From Actinomycetes bacterium (GTDB lineage Bacteria > Actinomycetota > Actinomycetes > Actinomycetales > Microbacteriaceae): DNA of 57,215 nt. The stretch is from contig JAEYVZ010000014.1 of assembly GCA_023431405.1 (NCBI GenBank), forward strand, positions 1 through 57,215. The letters run 5' to 3'. The notes beneath the pieces are model-generated. The model ran no database searches and was not told where the DNA came from. It worked only from the letters and a program-made list of their open reading frames with translations. Positions 23,863 to 32,074 of the stretch are shown piece after piece. The position numbers were made by a program, and so were the translations under genes. Each line of letters opens with the position of its first letter. The stretch's first letter is position 1.

Positions 23863-24171
23863 ATGCCCCACATCTTCGACGACGCCACGCTGTCCGGTGT
23901 CCTCGGCCACATGAACAACGACCACACCGACGACAACGTGCTCATCACCCGCGCGTTCTCCGGACTCGACGTCGTGGCCGCCGAGATGACCGGCTTCGAC
24001 GGCGACGGCGGTCAGTGGCGGGCCACCACGGGCGACGGCGGCGCACATGATGTGCGCATCGCCTGGCCCGGCGGACCGATCACCGAGCGGCGCGAGGTGC
24101 GCCGGGAGGTCGTGGCGCTCTACGACACCGCCTGCGAGCGTCTCGGGATCCCTCCCCGCCCGCACGAGTGA
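23863..24171 (+). CDS. DUF2470 domain protein (heme-associated)
   Basis: The 102-residue protein contains LSGVLGHMNNDHTDDNVLITRAF and VRIAWPGGPITERREVRREV, the pattern of DUF2470, the domain found at the C-terminus of HugZ-type heme proteins and in GluTR-binding proteins. The HMNNDH histidines fit heme or tetrapyrrole handling. A heme oxygenase lies about 1.1 kb away. The start is supported by a -10 element six bases upstream, so translation is probably leaderless. It is convergent with a membrane protein gene. Confidence 0.85.
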   Translation: MPHIFDDATLSGVLGHMNNDHTDDNVLITRAFSGLDVVAAEMTGFDGDGGQWRATTGDGGAHDVRIAWPGGPITERREVRREVVALYDTACERLGIPPRPHE

Positions 24172-24186
24172 TCCGACTCGTCACTC
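24166..24186. terminator. Weak hairpin between convergent genes
   Basis: GAGTGA at 24166-24171 pairs with TCACTC at 24181-24186 in the nine-base gap between two convergent stop codons and overlapping both coding ends. It is short, so confidence is low. Confidence 0.3.
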
Positions 24187-25182
24187 TTCCGGCGCGCCGA
24201 CGGCACGGATGCCGCGCCTGACCAGCAAGGCGCCCACCAGCACCCCGATGGCCGTCGCACCCGTCACGGTGCAGGCCACCCAGAGCGAGCCCGTGACCGC
24301 GTCGTACACCGCGGCCGCGGCGTCGGTCTCGCCCCCCGCACCGGCGAACGCGCGCCCTCCGGCCGCGATGAGGACCGCGAAGCCGATCATGACCAGCGCG
24401 ACGGCTCCCGCGACCCGGGCCAGCGCCGTCAAGCGGCGACGGGCCAGGAGCATGCCTCCCGCGAGCAGCGCGAGGTTCACCCACGGCAGCCACGCACCGG
24501 CAGCGACGGCCGTAGCGTAGATCGCCCTCGCGGCCACGAGCGTGTCGGCCGATCCGATCGTCACGACGACCGACACCTCCGGCAGCTCGGGGGCACGCCC
24601 CCACCCGTCGGCTCCGAGCCGGTCACGCACCTCCCCGGCGATCGCGTCGAGGCGGATGCGGAGGAGTCCGCCGTCGGTCTCGACCAGCCCCGCGCCGTCG
24701 CCCCCGAGGAGCCGGGTCGCACTCGAATGCGCCGTGCGCACAGCGAGGGCCCAGACCGCGGCGAAGCGGTCGGAAGCGACGAGCTCCGCCACCGAGCGTT
24801 CGATGAGCCCGCGCAGCCCCTCCACCGCGGCGGCTTCGAGAGCGGGTAGGCCCGCCCGCGCGCGAGGGGGAAGATCGAGCGCTGCCAGGCCGGAGACCAC
24901 GTCGGAGACGCGGCGCTCGAGATCGGCGCGTTCGACGATGGCCCCCGTCACCCGCTCCGCCACGAGGTCCTGCACGGCCGCATCTTCGGCCAGCGGCGCG
25001 AGCGCCGAGACGAAGGCGTCGGTGTCGATGAGCGCGATACGCCCCCACGCGGCAGCGACGGACACCGGCACCAGCGCCACCCCCAGGGCGAGGACGAGCG
25101 CCGCCGCCACCGCTCGCGCGCGGGGGCGGCGCCTGCGGGGAGGCCGGACCTCGGATGCCGCAGCGGCGTCGACAGCACTCAC
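24181..25182 (-). CDS. Multi-pass membrane protein, actinobacterial conserved, function unknown
   Basis: The 333-residue protein starts at GTG 25182. It has an Arg-rich N-terminus, a first membrane segment at about 24-46 (VAAALVLALGVALVPVSVA), an extracytoplasmic helical region of about 170 residues (DTDAFVSALAPLAEDAAVQD and repeated helix patterns), then three hydrophobic segments from about 225 to 325. Similar proteins are common beside unrelated genes in Microbacteriaceae. I do not recognise an enzymatic motif. It is convergent with the DUF2470 gene and divergent from heme oxygenase. Confidence 0.75.
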   Translation of the reverse strand: MSAVDAAAASEVRPPRRRRPRARAVAAALVLALGVALVPVSVAAAWGRIALIDTDAFVSALAPLAEDAAVQDLVAERVTGAIVERADLERRVSDVVSGLAALDLPPRARAGLPALEAAAVEGLRGLIERSVAELVASDRFAAVWALAVRTAHSSATRLLGGDGAGLVETDGGLLRIRLDAIAGEVRDRLGADGWGRAPELPEVSVVVTIGSADTLVAARAIYATAVAAGAWLPWVNLALLAGGMLLARRRLTALARVAGAVALVMIGFAVLIAAGGRAFAGAGGETDAAAAVYDAVTGSLWVACTVTGATAIGVLVGALLVRRGIRAVGAPEE

Positions 25183-25247
25183 GTCCTCACCGTATCGGTG
25201 CGCAATCGGTCGCGACGAGCGCAGGATGAGCGATCGATGCAGAACCT

Positions 25248-25266
25248 TCAGGTTAGCTGACCCTAA
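25248..25266 (+). promoter_or_regulatory. DtxR/IdeR-type iron box upstream of heme oxygenase
   Basis: TCAGGTTAGCTGACCCTAA aligns with the DtxR consensus TTAGGTTAG-N-CTAACCTAA at 14 of 18 defined positions, with AGGTTAG and CCTAA intact. It ends seven bases before the -10 element and so covers the -35 region. Iron-loaded repressor bound here would shut off heme oxygenase when iron is sufficient. Confidence 0.8.
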
Positions 25267-25273
25267 CTTCCGC

Positions 25274-25279
25274 TATGCT
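25274..25279 (+). promoter_or_regulatory. -10 element of the leaderless heme oxygenase promoter
   Basis: TATGCT ends six bases before the ATG at 25286. There is no ribosome-binding site, so the message probably begins at the start codon. Confidence 0.65.
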
Positions 25280-25285
25280 CATCGC

Positions 25286-25954
25286 ATGGCAGACCTGATC
25301 CCGTTCTCCACCGCCCTGCGCGAGCGTTCCTCCGCCGCCCATTCCGGCAGCGAGCACGCCGGGTTCATGGACGACCTGATGCGCGGCAGAGGCACCCGCG
25401 ACGACTACGTCGCCCTCGTGGCGCAGCACTGGTTCATCTACGAAGCCCTCGAGGCGGCGGCCGAGCGCATGAAGGCCGACCCCGTCGCCGCCACGTTCAT
25501 CAGCGACAAGCTCACGCGGCTTCCCGCCCTCGAAGCCGACCTCGACTTCCTCATCGGGGCCGACTGGCGTGAACGCATCGAACCGCTGCCGACCACCCGA
25601 CGGTACGTCGACCGCATCCGCCAGGTGGCCGCCACCTGGGCGGGCGGCTTCGTCGCACATCACTACACCCGCTACCTCGGCGACTTGTCCGGCGGACAGT
25701 TCATCGGCCGCCTCATGGCCCGCCAGTTCGGCTTCGACACCAACGGCATCGGCTTCTACCTGTTCGCCGACATCGCCGACCCGCAGTCGTTCAAGGAGGT
25801 CTACCGCGAGCAGCTCGACGCCGCGCCGTGGGACGAGGCCGAGCGCGAGCGGGTCATCGCCGAGGTGCTCGTGGCCTACCAGTTCAACACCGACCTGTTC
25901 CTCGACCTCGCCGCCGCGAAGTCCGGTGAGGAGTCGGTGGGTCGGCTCGCCTGA
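25286..25954 (+). CDS. Heme oxygenase (biliverdin-producing)
   Basis: The 222-residue all-helical protein begins LIPFSTALRERSSAAHSGSE, where His19 is the proximal heme ligand. YTRYLGDLSGGQFIGRL is the diagnostic distal-helix signature with the flexible glycines. It degrades heme to biliverdin, CO and free iron, mainly for iron acquisition. The DtxR-type box and leaderless promoter upstream support iron-starvation induction. No heme ABC importer is present in the window. Confidence 0.95.
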   Translation: MADLIPFSTALRERSSAAHSGSEHAGFMDDLMRGRGTRDDYVALVAQHWFIYEALEAAAERMKADPVAATFISDKLTRLPALEADLDFLIGADWRERIEPLPTTRRYVDRIRQVAATWAGGFVAHHYTRYLGDLSGGQFIGRLMARQFGFDTNGIGFYLFADIADPQSFKEVYREQLDAAPWDEAERERVIAEVLVAYQFNTDLFLDLAAAKSGEESVGRLA

Positions 25955-25973
25955 GCCCGCCGACGCCGACGCC

Positions 25974-27356
25974 TCAGCCGCCCGCCGCCCGCACGGCGGC
26001 CATGAAGCGACGCACATCGGGATCGACCAGGATGTCACTCGGCCTCAGCGCGCGCGACAGATACAGCCCGTCGAGACTCGTCAGGCGCGACAGCGCGACA
26101 TAGGTCTGACCGGGGGCGAACGCTCCCGAGCCGAGGTCGATGATCGCGCGGTCGTACGTCTTCCCCTGTGACTTGTGGATCGTCACCGCCCACGCCAGCC
26201 GCAGCGGGAACTGGGTGAACTCGGCCACGATGTCGCGCGTCAGCTTGCGGCTGCCTGGGTCGTAGGCATAGCGGAACCTCTCCCAGACGGCGGGTTCCAC
26301 ATCGTGCTCACGTCCGTCGAGCTCCACACGCACCGAGCCGCCAGCGATGCGTGTGACCGTGCCGATCGAGCCGTTCACCCAACGCGGACCCTCGCCCTTG
26401 CCGCCGATGTCGTTGCGCAGGAACATCACCTGAGCGCCTACCTTGAGCTGCAGCTCGACGTCGGCGGGATACGCCTCCCCGCGCCCGAAGTCGCCGCTGA
26501 CATCGGCGCGAGCCGTCTGCACGGGACCGGGAAGCGCGTCGAGGTGGCGCTGGTTGATGCGGTTCACGATGTCGTTGCGCGTCGCGAGCGTGATGATCGG
26601 CGGCTCGCCCTCGACCGGCTCCGGCACCGGGCGGGCGCCGGTCGTGTTGAGCACTTCCGCGATGTCGGCAGTGACCACTCCGTGGCGCACGGCGTTGAGC
26701 ATCGCCTTGAACGCCGGATCGGACTGCCGATGGATCTCGCGCAGTTCCTTGATGTGCAGCGGAGCGCCCACGCGGCCGAGGTCGAGCAGGCCGTCCGACC
26801 GGATGGCGTTCCCGTCGCCCCGGGGGCCCGCCCATACCTGCGCGTCGAAGAACCAGAAGGAGCGGTAGTGGTCCTGGATGTAGCGAAGCTCGTCACCGCG
26901 CGGCGGCACCGGCGAGAGCTGGTACGGGTCGCCGAACATCACGATCTGCACCCCGCCGAACGGCTCGGAGCGGCGGCGGCGCGCCTGGCGCAACGACCGG
27001 TCGATGGCATCCATGAGGTCTGCGTTGACCATCGACACCTCATCGATCACGAGCGTGTCGATGGCGTTCATGATCTTCCGCGCCGGCTCCGACTGCTCCA
27101 GCTCGCTGTCGGCGATGAGGCCGATCGGCAGCCGGAAGAGGGAGTGGATCGTCTGCCCCTCGACGTTGAGCGCCGCGACCCCCGTGGGAGCGCACACGGC
27201 GATCTGCTTGTGCGTGTTCCACGCGAGGTGCTGCAGCAGCGTCGACTTGCCCGTTCCGGCGCGCCCCGTCACGAACACGTGCTCGCGGGTGTCTTCGATC
27301 AGCCGGAAGAGCTCCTCCTGTTCGGCGGACAGGGCGGGAATGCTCACCGGATCCAT
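25974..27356 (-). CDS. Pif1/RecD-like superfamily 1B DNA helicase
   Basis: The 460-residue ATPase has Walker A GRAGTGKSTL at 31-40, motif Ia APTGVAALNVEGQTIHSLF, Walker B LVIDEVSMV, motif III FGDPYQLSPV, and C-terminal helicase motifs LAWAVTIHKSQGKTYDRAII and YVALSRLTSLDGLYLS. This is the Pif1-like arrangement, a 5'-3' DNA helicase used in genome maintenance. No nuclease domain is fused. ATG 27356 has no clear ribosome-binding site; an in-frame GTG four codons on is an alternative. It is divergent from the next gene. Confidence 0.88.
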   Translation of the reverse strand: MDPVSIPALSAEQEELFRLIEDTREHVFVTGRAGTGKSTLLQHLAWNTHKQIAVCAPTGVAALNVEGQTIHSLFRLPIGLIADSELEQSEPARKIMNAIDTLVIDEVSMVNADLMDAIDRSLRQARRRRSEPFGGVQIVMFGDPYQLSPVPPRGDELRYIQDHYRSFWFFDAQVWAGPRGDGNAIRSDGLLDLGRVGAPLHIKELREIHRQSDPAFKAMLNAVRHGVVTADIAEVLNTTGARPVPEPVEGEPPIITLATRNDIVNRINQRHLDALPGPVQTARADVSGDFGRGEAYPADVELQLKVGAQVMFLRNDIGGKGEGPRWVNGSIGTVTRIAGGSVRVELDGREHDVEPAVWERFRYAYDPGSRKLTRDIVAEFTQFPLRLAWAVTIHKSQGKTYDRAIIDLGSGAFAPGQTYVALSRLTSLDGLYLSRALRPSDILVDPDVRRFMAAVRAAGG

Positions 27357-27379
27357 GCTAGTTGTCAGCCGCGGTTTCC

Positions 27380-27385
27380 TAGACT
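27380..27385 (+). promoter_or_regulatory. -10 element of a leaderless promoter
   Basis: TAGACT is separated from the ATG at 27392 by exactly six bases (GAAACG), the spacing expected for transcription starting on the start codon. Confidence 0.6.
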
Positions 27386-27391
27386 GAAACG

Positions 27392-28510
27392 ATGGACCTC
27401 GAGCGCGACGACCGGGTGGACGCAGCGGCTGCCGCTCCCTCCGTCCGCTCCGCGCCGACAGGACCGGCCGCCGCCCGCCGCCGCGGCCGTGCGCTCGCCT
27501 TCGATCTCACCGCCCTCAGCGTGGTGGGGATCCTGCTGGCGGGAGCACTGTTCGCCGCAGGCGCCGTCGCCTACGACCGGCTCTACAGCCCCGCGGCGTT
27601 CGTCACCCGGTACCTCGACCTGCTCGCTCAAGGGCGCGCCGCCGATGCGCTGCTCGTGCCAGGCGTGCGCGTCGACTCCGCCGCCTTCGACGGCTCGGGC
27701 CTGTCGACGGATGCCAGCGAGGCCCTGCTGCGGCGCGCCGCGCTCGCGCCACTCGACGACATCCGCATCGTCGAGACGGCAGAGGACGACGGCGTGACCA
27801 CGGTGACCGTCGCCTACGACGCCGGCCCCTACGAAGGCACGACGTCGTTCGCGGTCGAACGAGCAGGGAGCATCGGAGTCGCGCCGTCATGGCGCTTCGC
27901 CCGCAGTCCCCTCGCCGTCATCGACCTGACGGTGCGCGGTGCCATGCAGTTCCGCGTGAACGGCTTCGAGATCGACAAGCGTCAGGTCGCCCCCGAGGGC
28001 GTCGACGTGAACCCGCTCGACTCCGTCGCGCTCCTGGTGTTCTCCCCCGGGCTGTACTCCATCGACGTCGACACCCCGCTGTCCACGAGCGCCGGGATCG
28101 CGGTGCTGTCCGACACCCCCCACGCCGAGATCCCCGTCACGCTGCAGACGGAGGCGACCGACCAGTTCGTCGACGTCGTGCAGGAGAAGGTCGACGCGTT
28201 CCTGGCGGAATGCGCCACCCAGCGGGTGCTCCAGCCCACCGGATGCCCGTTCGGGTTCACCGTGCGCAACCGCATCGTCGAGGCGCCCGTGTGGTCGATG
28301 GTCGACTCACCGGTCGTGACGATCGAGCCGGACGGCGCCGACTGGCGCATCCGCCGCACGCAGGCTGTCGCGCACATCTCCGTCGACATCCAGTCGATCT
28401 TCGACGGATCGATCCGTCACGTCGACGAAGACGTGCCGTTCTTCATCGATGGCACGATCACCGTGCTGCCCGACGGCACGGCATCCATCCGCGTCTCGTC
28501 AGCCGACTGA
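27392..28510 (+). CDS. Single-pass membrane protein of unknown function
   Basis: The 372-residue protein has a cytoplasmic N-terminus of about 35 residues, one membrane segment at about 38-62 (LTALSVVGILLAGALFAAGAVA), and a beta-rich extracytoplasmic part. A weak internal repeat of NTF2-like character may span residues 65-165. Two Cys residues (ECATQ and TGCPFGFTV) could form a disulfide. No known domain is recognised. It stands alone, divergent from the helicase and convergent with the CopD-CtaG gene. Confidence 0.75.
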   Translation: MDLERDDRVDAAAAAPSVRSAPTGPAAARRRGRALAFDLTALSVVGILLAGALFAAGAVAYDRLYSPAAFVTRYLDLLAQGRAADALLVPGVRVDSAAFDGSGLSTDASEALLRRAALAPLDDIRIVETAEDDGVTTVTVAYDAGPYEGTTSFAVERAGSIGVAPSWRFARSPLAVIDLTVRGAMQFRVNGFEIDKRQVAPEGVDVNPLDSVALLVFSPGLYSIDVDTPLSTSAGIAVLSDTPHAEIPVTLQTEATDQFVDVVQEKVDAFLAECATQRVLQPTGCPFGFTVRNRIVEAPVWSMVDSPVVTIEPDGADWRIRRTQAVAHISVDIQSIFDGSIRHVDEDVPFFIDGTITVLPDGTASIRVSSAD

Positions 28511-28515
28511 CATCG

Positions 28516-30531
28516 TCAGCGCCGCTGCGCGTCGCGTTCGGCCAGCGCCGCGAGGCGCGCGTTGTACTCCTCGAGCTCCTGGTCGCCGGTGCGGTCGGCG
28601 TGACGGTCCGCCCGGCGCTGGCTGCGCTCGTCGGAGCGGCTCCACTGGATCGCCACGACGATCGCGAGGATCAGCGTCGGGATCTCACCGATCGACCACG
28701 CGATGCCCCCGCCGGTGTACTGATCGACGAGCGGGGGCTCCCCCCACGTGCGCCCCATCGATCCGAACCACTCGGCGACGAACAGACCCGACGACATCAT
28801 GATGGCGATGCCGAAGAACGCGTGCATCGCCATGACGCCGATGAGGGTCACCAGCCGGAACGGGTAGGGGTAGCGCAGCGGCACCGGGTCGATGCCGACG
28901 AGCGACTGCACGAACAGGTAGCCGGAGAGGAGGAAGTGGACGACCATCCACTCGTGCCCGATGTGGTCGTACAACGTCCAGCGGAACAGCTCGCTGTAGT
29001 AGAACGCCCACAGCGATCCGATGAACATGGCCGCCGCGAACAGCGGGTGGGTGACGACCTTCGCGAACGGCGTGTGCACGGCCCACAGGATCCACTCCCG
29101 TCCGCCGCGAGTGCCGTCGTCGCGCTTGCGCACGGCACGCGCGGCGAGGGTGACGGGGGCGCCGAACACGAGGCACAGCGGGATCGCCATCGACAGCAGC
29201 ATGTGGCCGACCATGTGCATGCTGAACAGGTAGTCCTGATAGGCGTTCACCGCGCCGCACGTCACCCACAGCAGCAGCAGCATGCCGAACACCCACAGCA
29301 CCGTGCGATAGACGGGCCAGTGGTCGCCGCGGCGTCGCATCCGCCAGACGCCGGCGAGGTAGAAGAACAGTCCGAAGCCGACGGCGAAGGCCCAGAGGGG
29401 GTCGATGTCCCACAGGGTGATCCAGCGTGACGGGGTGAGCTCGGGAGGCAGGGGGCTGCCGGTGAGGATCTCCGCGGGCGAGGGCACCGGCGGAAGGCTC
29501 GTGTCGACGGCCGGCGGCGTCTGCGAGAGGGCGACGGCGGCACCGCTCGCGATGCCCATGAACGCCAGCTCCAGCGCGATGAGTCCCCAGAAGGCGCGGG
29601 ATGCCACGGCCTGCGCACCCTTCGCGGCGGCCGTCGCCGCGCCCTGCATGCTGCGGTCGATGCGGTCGATGAGACGGAGCCGGTACTGGGCTCCGAGCAC
29701 CCCCATCGCCACGAGGGCGGCGACCTTCACGAGGACCAGCACGCCGTATGGGGTGACCAGCTGCGCGATCCCGACGCCGCCCGCCAGCGCACGCAGCACA
29801 CCCGAGAGGCCCACGACGATGAAGGCGACGAGCGCGAGACTCGAGTAGCGGCGCAGCAGCGGGGCGATCTCGTTCCGCTCCATCACGGGACGCACGACGA
29901 CGAGCAGGAGCACGCCACCGAGCCAGACAGCCGCGGCGATGATGTGGAGGGCGAGCGCCATGACGGCGGTGTTGTGGTTCGCCTCCTCGCCGGAATGCCC
30001 CTGTGTGGCCATGGGGATGAGGCTCGCCACGGCGAGACCGGCCACGATCGCGGTGGTCGTCCAGCCGCGCACCGCGAACGTCAGCACCGTCAGCACGGCA
30101 CCCGCGATGACCGTCAGCAGCCACGCCCGTCCCGGGTCGGTGTCGACGAGGAAGCGTCCGAGCTGCTGACCGAACTGGGCGTCGGCGCTCGGGGTCGCGT
30201 TGAAGATGCGGAGGAAGGTGAGGTAGGCGGTGAGGGCGGAGGTGATCGTGAACACCGCCGCCGACACCGATGCGGTGTCGAGCGTGACGTCGAACGGCCG
30301 CTCTCCCGAGCGCAGCGCGTACAGCGCCAGCACGAGCGATCCGATCATCCCTGCCGCAGACAGGTTCACGAGGAGCTTCAGGATCGGCAGGCCCCATCGC
30401 ACGACGGGGCCGGGATCCCCGACGACCAGCGGCGCGGCACCGCCCCCGTAGGCGAGGCCGAGGAGGACGGCGACCAGAGCGGCCCCGATGAGGATCGCGG
30501 GCCCGGCGAGGCGGAGCGCGCGGGAGTTCAC
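28516..30531 (-). CDS. CopD-CtaG fusion: copper resistance D / cytochrome c oxidase assembly membrane protein
   Basis: GTG 30531 gives 671 residues. A -10 element six bases upstream of it supports this start over the longer open frame. The N-terminal half (to about 310) has CopD-like helices with LHIIAAAVWLGGVLLL. The C-terminal half is a CtaG_Caa3 domain with HMVGHMLLSMAIPLCLVFGAP, GHEWMVVHFLLSGYLFVQS and MHAFFGIAIMMSSG, whose His and Met residues are candidate copper contacts. It probably delivers copper for aa3/caa3 oxidase assembly. The two-domain fusion is known in actinobacteria. Confidence 0.88.
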   Translation of the reverse strand: MNSRALRLAGPAILIGAALVAVLLGLAYGGGAAPLVVGDPGPVVRWGLPILKLLVNLSAAGMIGSLVLALYALRSGERPFDVTLDTASVSAAVFTITSALTAYLTFLRIFNATPSADAQFGQQLGRFLVDTDPGRAWLLTVIAGAVLTVLTFAVRGWTTTAIVAGLAVASLIPMATQGHSGEEANHNTAVMALALHIIAAAVWLGGVLLLVVVRPVMERNEIAPLLRRYSSLALVAFIVVGLSGVLRALAGGVGIAQLVTPYGVLVLVKVAALVAMGVLGAQYRLRLIDRIDRSMQGAATAAAKGAQAVASRAFWGLIALELAFMGIASGAAVALSQTPPAVDTSLPPVPSPAEILTGSPLPPELTPSRWITLWDIDPLWAFAVGFGLFFYLAGVWRMRRRGDHWPVYRTVLWVFGMLLLLWVTCGAVNAYQDYLFSMHMVGHMLLSMAIPLCLVFGAPVTLAARAVRKRDDGTRGGREWILWAVHTPFAKVVTHPLFAAAMFIGSLWAFYYSELFRWTLYDHIGHEWMVVHFLLSGYLFVQSLVGIDPVPLRYPYPFRLVTLIGVMAMHAFFGIAIMMSSGLFVAEWFGSMGRTWGEPPLVDQYTGGGIAWSIGEIPTLILAIVVAIQWSRSDERSQRRADRHADRTGDQELEEYNARLAALAERDAQRR

Positions 30532-30537
30532 CCATCC

Positions 30538-30543
30538 AGCGTA
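30538..30543 (-). promoter_or_regulatory. -10 element of the leaderless CopD-CtaG promoter
   Basis: On the minus strand TACGCT is followed by six bases (GGATGG) and the GTG at 30531. It fits the same TANNNT-N6-start pattern seen at several other genes in the window. Confidence 0.55.
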
Positions 30544-30586
30544 GTTCGCCCGGAGACGGCCCCCGCCCGCCGCGGGTGGGAACGAC

Positions 30587-30616
30587 GAAGGGGGATGCCG
30601 TGTGGCATCCCCCTTC
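30587..30616 (-). terminator. Strong hairpin terminator of hup
   Basis: GAAGGGGGATGCC (30587-30599) and GGCATCCCCCTTC (30604-30616) form a perfect 13-bp stem with a four-base loop, 25 bases after the hup stop codon on the minus strand. It separates hup from the CopD-CtaG gene. Confidence 0.9.
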
Positions 30617-30641
30617 ATACGGCTTGCGCCGTGCAGCAGTC

Positions 30642-30920
30642 TTACTTGACGGCAGCCTTGAGCTTCGAGCCCGCGGTCACCTTGACGCGCTTGCCGGCCG
30701 GGATCTGGATCTCGGCGCCCGTCTGCGGGTTGCGGCCGGTGCGAGCGGAGGTCTCGACCTGCTCGAACGCGATCCAGCCGGGGATGGTGACCTTGTCGCC
30801 CTTGGCAACGGCCTCGGAGACGGTCGAGAACAGCGCGTCGAGCACGCCCGAGACAGCGGACTGGCTCTGGCCCGTAGCGGAAGCGATGCTGGCGACGAGC
30901 TCGGTCTTGGTGATTGCCAT
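30642..30920 (-). CDS. hup: HU family DNA-binding protein
   Basis: The 92-residue protein (MAITKTELVASIASATG, then RTGRNPQTGAEIQIPAGKRV) is a classic HU with the DNA-clasping RNPQTG arm. It bends and compacts DNA. Unlike mycobacterial HU there is no long Lys/Ala-rich tail. ATG 30920 follows GGAGGACAACCCC. It is preceded by an 80-base leader with a TATATT-like -10 at 31007-31012. Confidence 0.96.
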   Translation of the reverse strand: MAITKTELVASIASATGQSQSAVSGVLDALFSTVSEAVAKGDKVTIPGWIAFEQVETSARTGRNPQTGAEIQIPAGKRVKVTAGSKLKAAVK

Positions 30921-31006
30921 GGGGTTGTCCTCCAGACGGCTGAGCCGCCTTCAGTTACTTCGGACCGGACGGCTCGCGCCGCCGGCTGGTCGGATGACCG
31001 AACCCG

Positions 31007-31012
31007 AATATA
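31007..31012 (-). promoter_or_regulatory. Putative -10 element for hup
   Basis: On the minus strand TATATT lies in the sequence GTAGGTATATTCGGG upstream of hup and would give a leader of about 80 bases. The -35 is not obvious. The rest of the 290-bp gap to rpsN contains the rpsN terminator and nothing else recognised, apart from a GTGAC-GGAT-GTGAC direct repeat near 31085. Confidence 0.4.
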
Positions 31013-31164
31013 CCTACGATCCGCGTGATTCCGCGGATTTCCGACGATCTGAGGCCGTTCTCCCCGGCGTGTCGCGGTGGAATGTGACGGATGTGACTCA
31101 CGAAGCTCGTCTGCGGGGCACCCGGGCACCCCATGACCCGCGACGAAGGAGGGCACCCACGACA

Positions 31165-31198
31165 AAGGAGGCGGACCCAGGTCGGGATCCGCCTCCTT
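31165..31198 (-). terminator. Hairpin terminator after rpsN
   Basis: AAGGAGGCGGA (31165-31175) pairs with TCCGCCTCCTT (31188-31198), with an additional CCC/GGG pairing inside. It lies 15 bases after the rpsN stop and ends the rpmB-rpmG-rpsN transcript. Confidence 0.85.
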
Positions 31199-31213
31199 GT
31201 GAAGACGTGGTGC

Positions 31214-31519
31214 TTACCAGCTCGACTTGGTCACGCCGGGCAGCTCGCCACGGTGCGCCATGTCGCGGAAGCGGACACGCGAGATGCCGAACTTCGACAG
31301 GTGGCCGCGGGGGCGCCCGTCGATGGCGTCGCGGTTGCGCAGACGCACCGGCGACGCGTTGCGGGGAAGCTTCTGCAGGCCGACACGGGCGGCCTCGCGG
31401 GCCTCGTCGGTCGCGTTCGGGTCGACGAGGGTCTTCTTCAGCTCGGCACGCTTCTCGGCGTAACGGGCGACGACCTCCTCGCGCTGCTTGTTGCGCGCGA
31501 TCTTGCTCTTCTTGGCCAT
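31214..31519 (-). CDS. rpsN: 30S ribosomal protein S14, zinc-independent form
   Basis: The 101-residue protein (MAKKSKIARNKQREEVVARY, ending GELPGVTKSSW) is the long S14 type without the two CxxC zinc motifs. Zinc-independent S14 is often made or used when zinc is scarce. It is the third gene of rpmB-rpmG-rpsN, separated from rpmG by four bases. Confidence 0.96.
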   Translation of the reverse strand: MAKKSKIARNKQREEVVARYAEKRAELKKTLVDPNATDEAREAARVGLQKLPRNASPVRLRNRDAIDGRPRGHLSKFGISRVRFRDMAHRGELPGVTKSSW

Positions 31520-31523
31520 GAGA

Positions 31524-31694
31524 TCAGCGCTCCTCTCGGAATTCGACGTGCTTGCGGATCACCGGGTCGTACTTCTTGAGCACGATGCGGTCGGGGTTGT
31601 TGCGGCGGTTCTTGCGCGTCACGTAGGTGTACCCCGTGCCGGCGGTCGAACGCAGCTTGATGATCGGACGGACGTCCTGAGCCTTCTTCGCCAT
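31524..31694 (-). CDS. rpmG: 50S ribosomal protein L33, zinc-independent form
   Basis: The 56-residue protein starts at ATG 31694, which overlaps the rpmB TAA as TAATG. It reads MAKKAQDVRPIIKLRSTAG, then YVTRKNRRNNPDRIVLKKYD, and has no Cys, so it is the zinc-free L33 paralogue type. L33 sits near the ribosomal E site. It is very short but unambiguous. Confidence 0.95.
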   Translation of the reverse strand: MAKKAQDVRPIIKLRSTAGTGYTYVTRKNRRNNPDRIVLKKYDPVIRKHVEFREER

Positions 31695-31930
31695 TAGAGC
31701 TTCACACCCTTCGCGAGGAGGTCCTTCACAACCGACTCGATGCCACGAGCGTCAATCACCTTCATGCCCTTGGCGGACACGTTGAGGGTGATCTTGCGGC
31801 CCAGCGAGGGCACGAAGTAGGTCTTCTTCTGCACGTTCGGGTCGAAGCGGCGCTTCGTCCGGCGGTGCGAGTGCGAGATGTTGTGACCGAAGCCGGGAAC
31901 TGCTCCGGTCACCTGGCACACTGCTGCCAT
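31694..31930 (-). CDS. rpmB: 50S ribosomal protein L28
   Basis: The 78-residue protein starts at ATG 31930 after AAGGAG. MAAVCQVTGAVPGFGHNISH, HRRTKRRFDPN and VSAKGMKVIDARGIESVV match L28. It has a single Cys, so lacks the zinc-binding Cys pairs of the zinc-dependent form. It heads the operon with rpmG and rpsN. Confidence 0.96.
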   Translation of the reverse strand: MAAVCQVTGAVPGFGHNISHSHRRTKRRFDPNVQKKTYFVPSLGRKITLNVSAKGMKVIDARGIESVVKDLLAKGVKL

Positions 31931-31949
31931 AGTGATTCTCCTTAGTACC

Positions 31950-31969
31950 GTGACACCGGACGGTGCCAC
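31950..31969 (-). promoter_or_regulatory. Leader hairpin upstream of rpmB
   Basis: GTGACACC and GGTGCCAC (31950-31957 and 31962-31969) form an eight-base stem with one G-U pair in RNA and a four-base loop, a few bases before the ribosome-binding site. A ribosomal protein autoregulatory site is possible but unproven. A TAGACT -10-like element at 32072-32077 on the same strand would give a leader of about 135 bases. Confidence 0.3.
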
Positions 31970-32074
31970 CCAAGATCCCTTGTCTGCACCCCACCCGCGA
32001 GCACGACGCGATCGCCGGATTCGTGGTGTGGGATACGAACTGCGTGCTGGAGTGCGCGCAGACAAAGATTCAGT

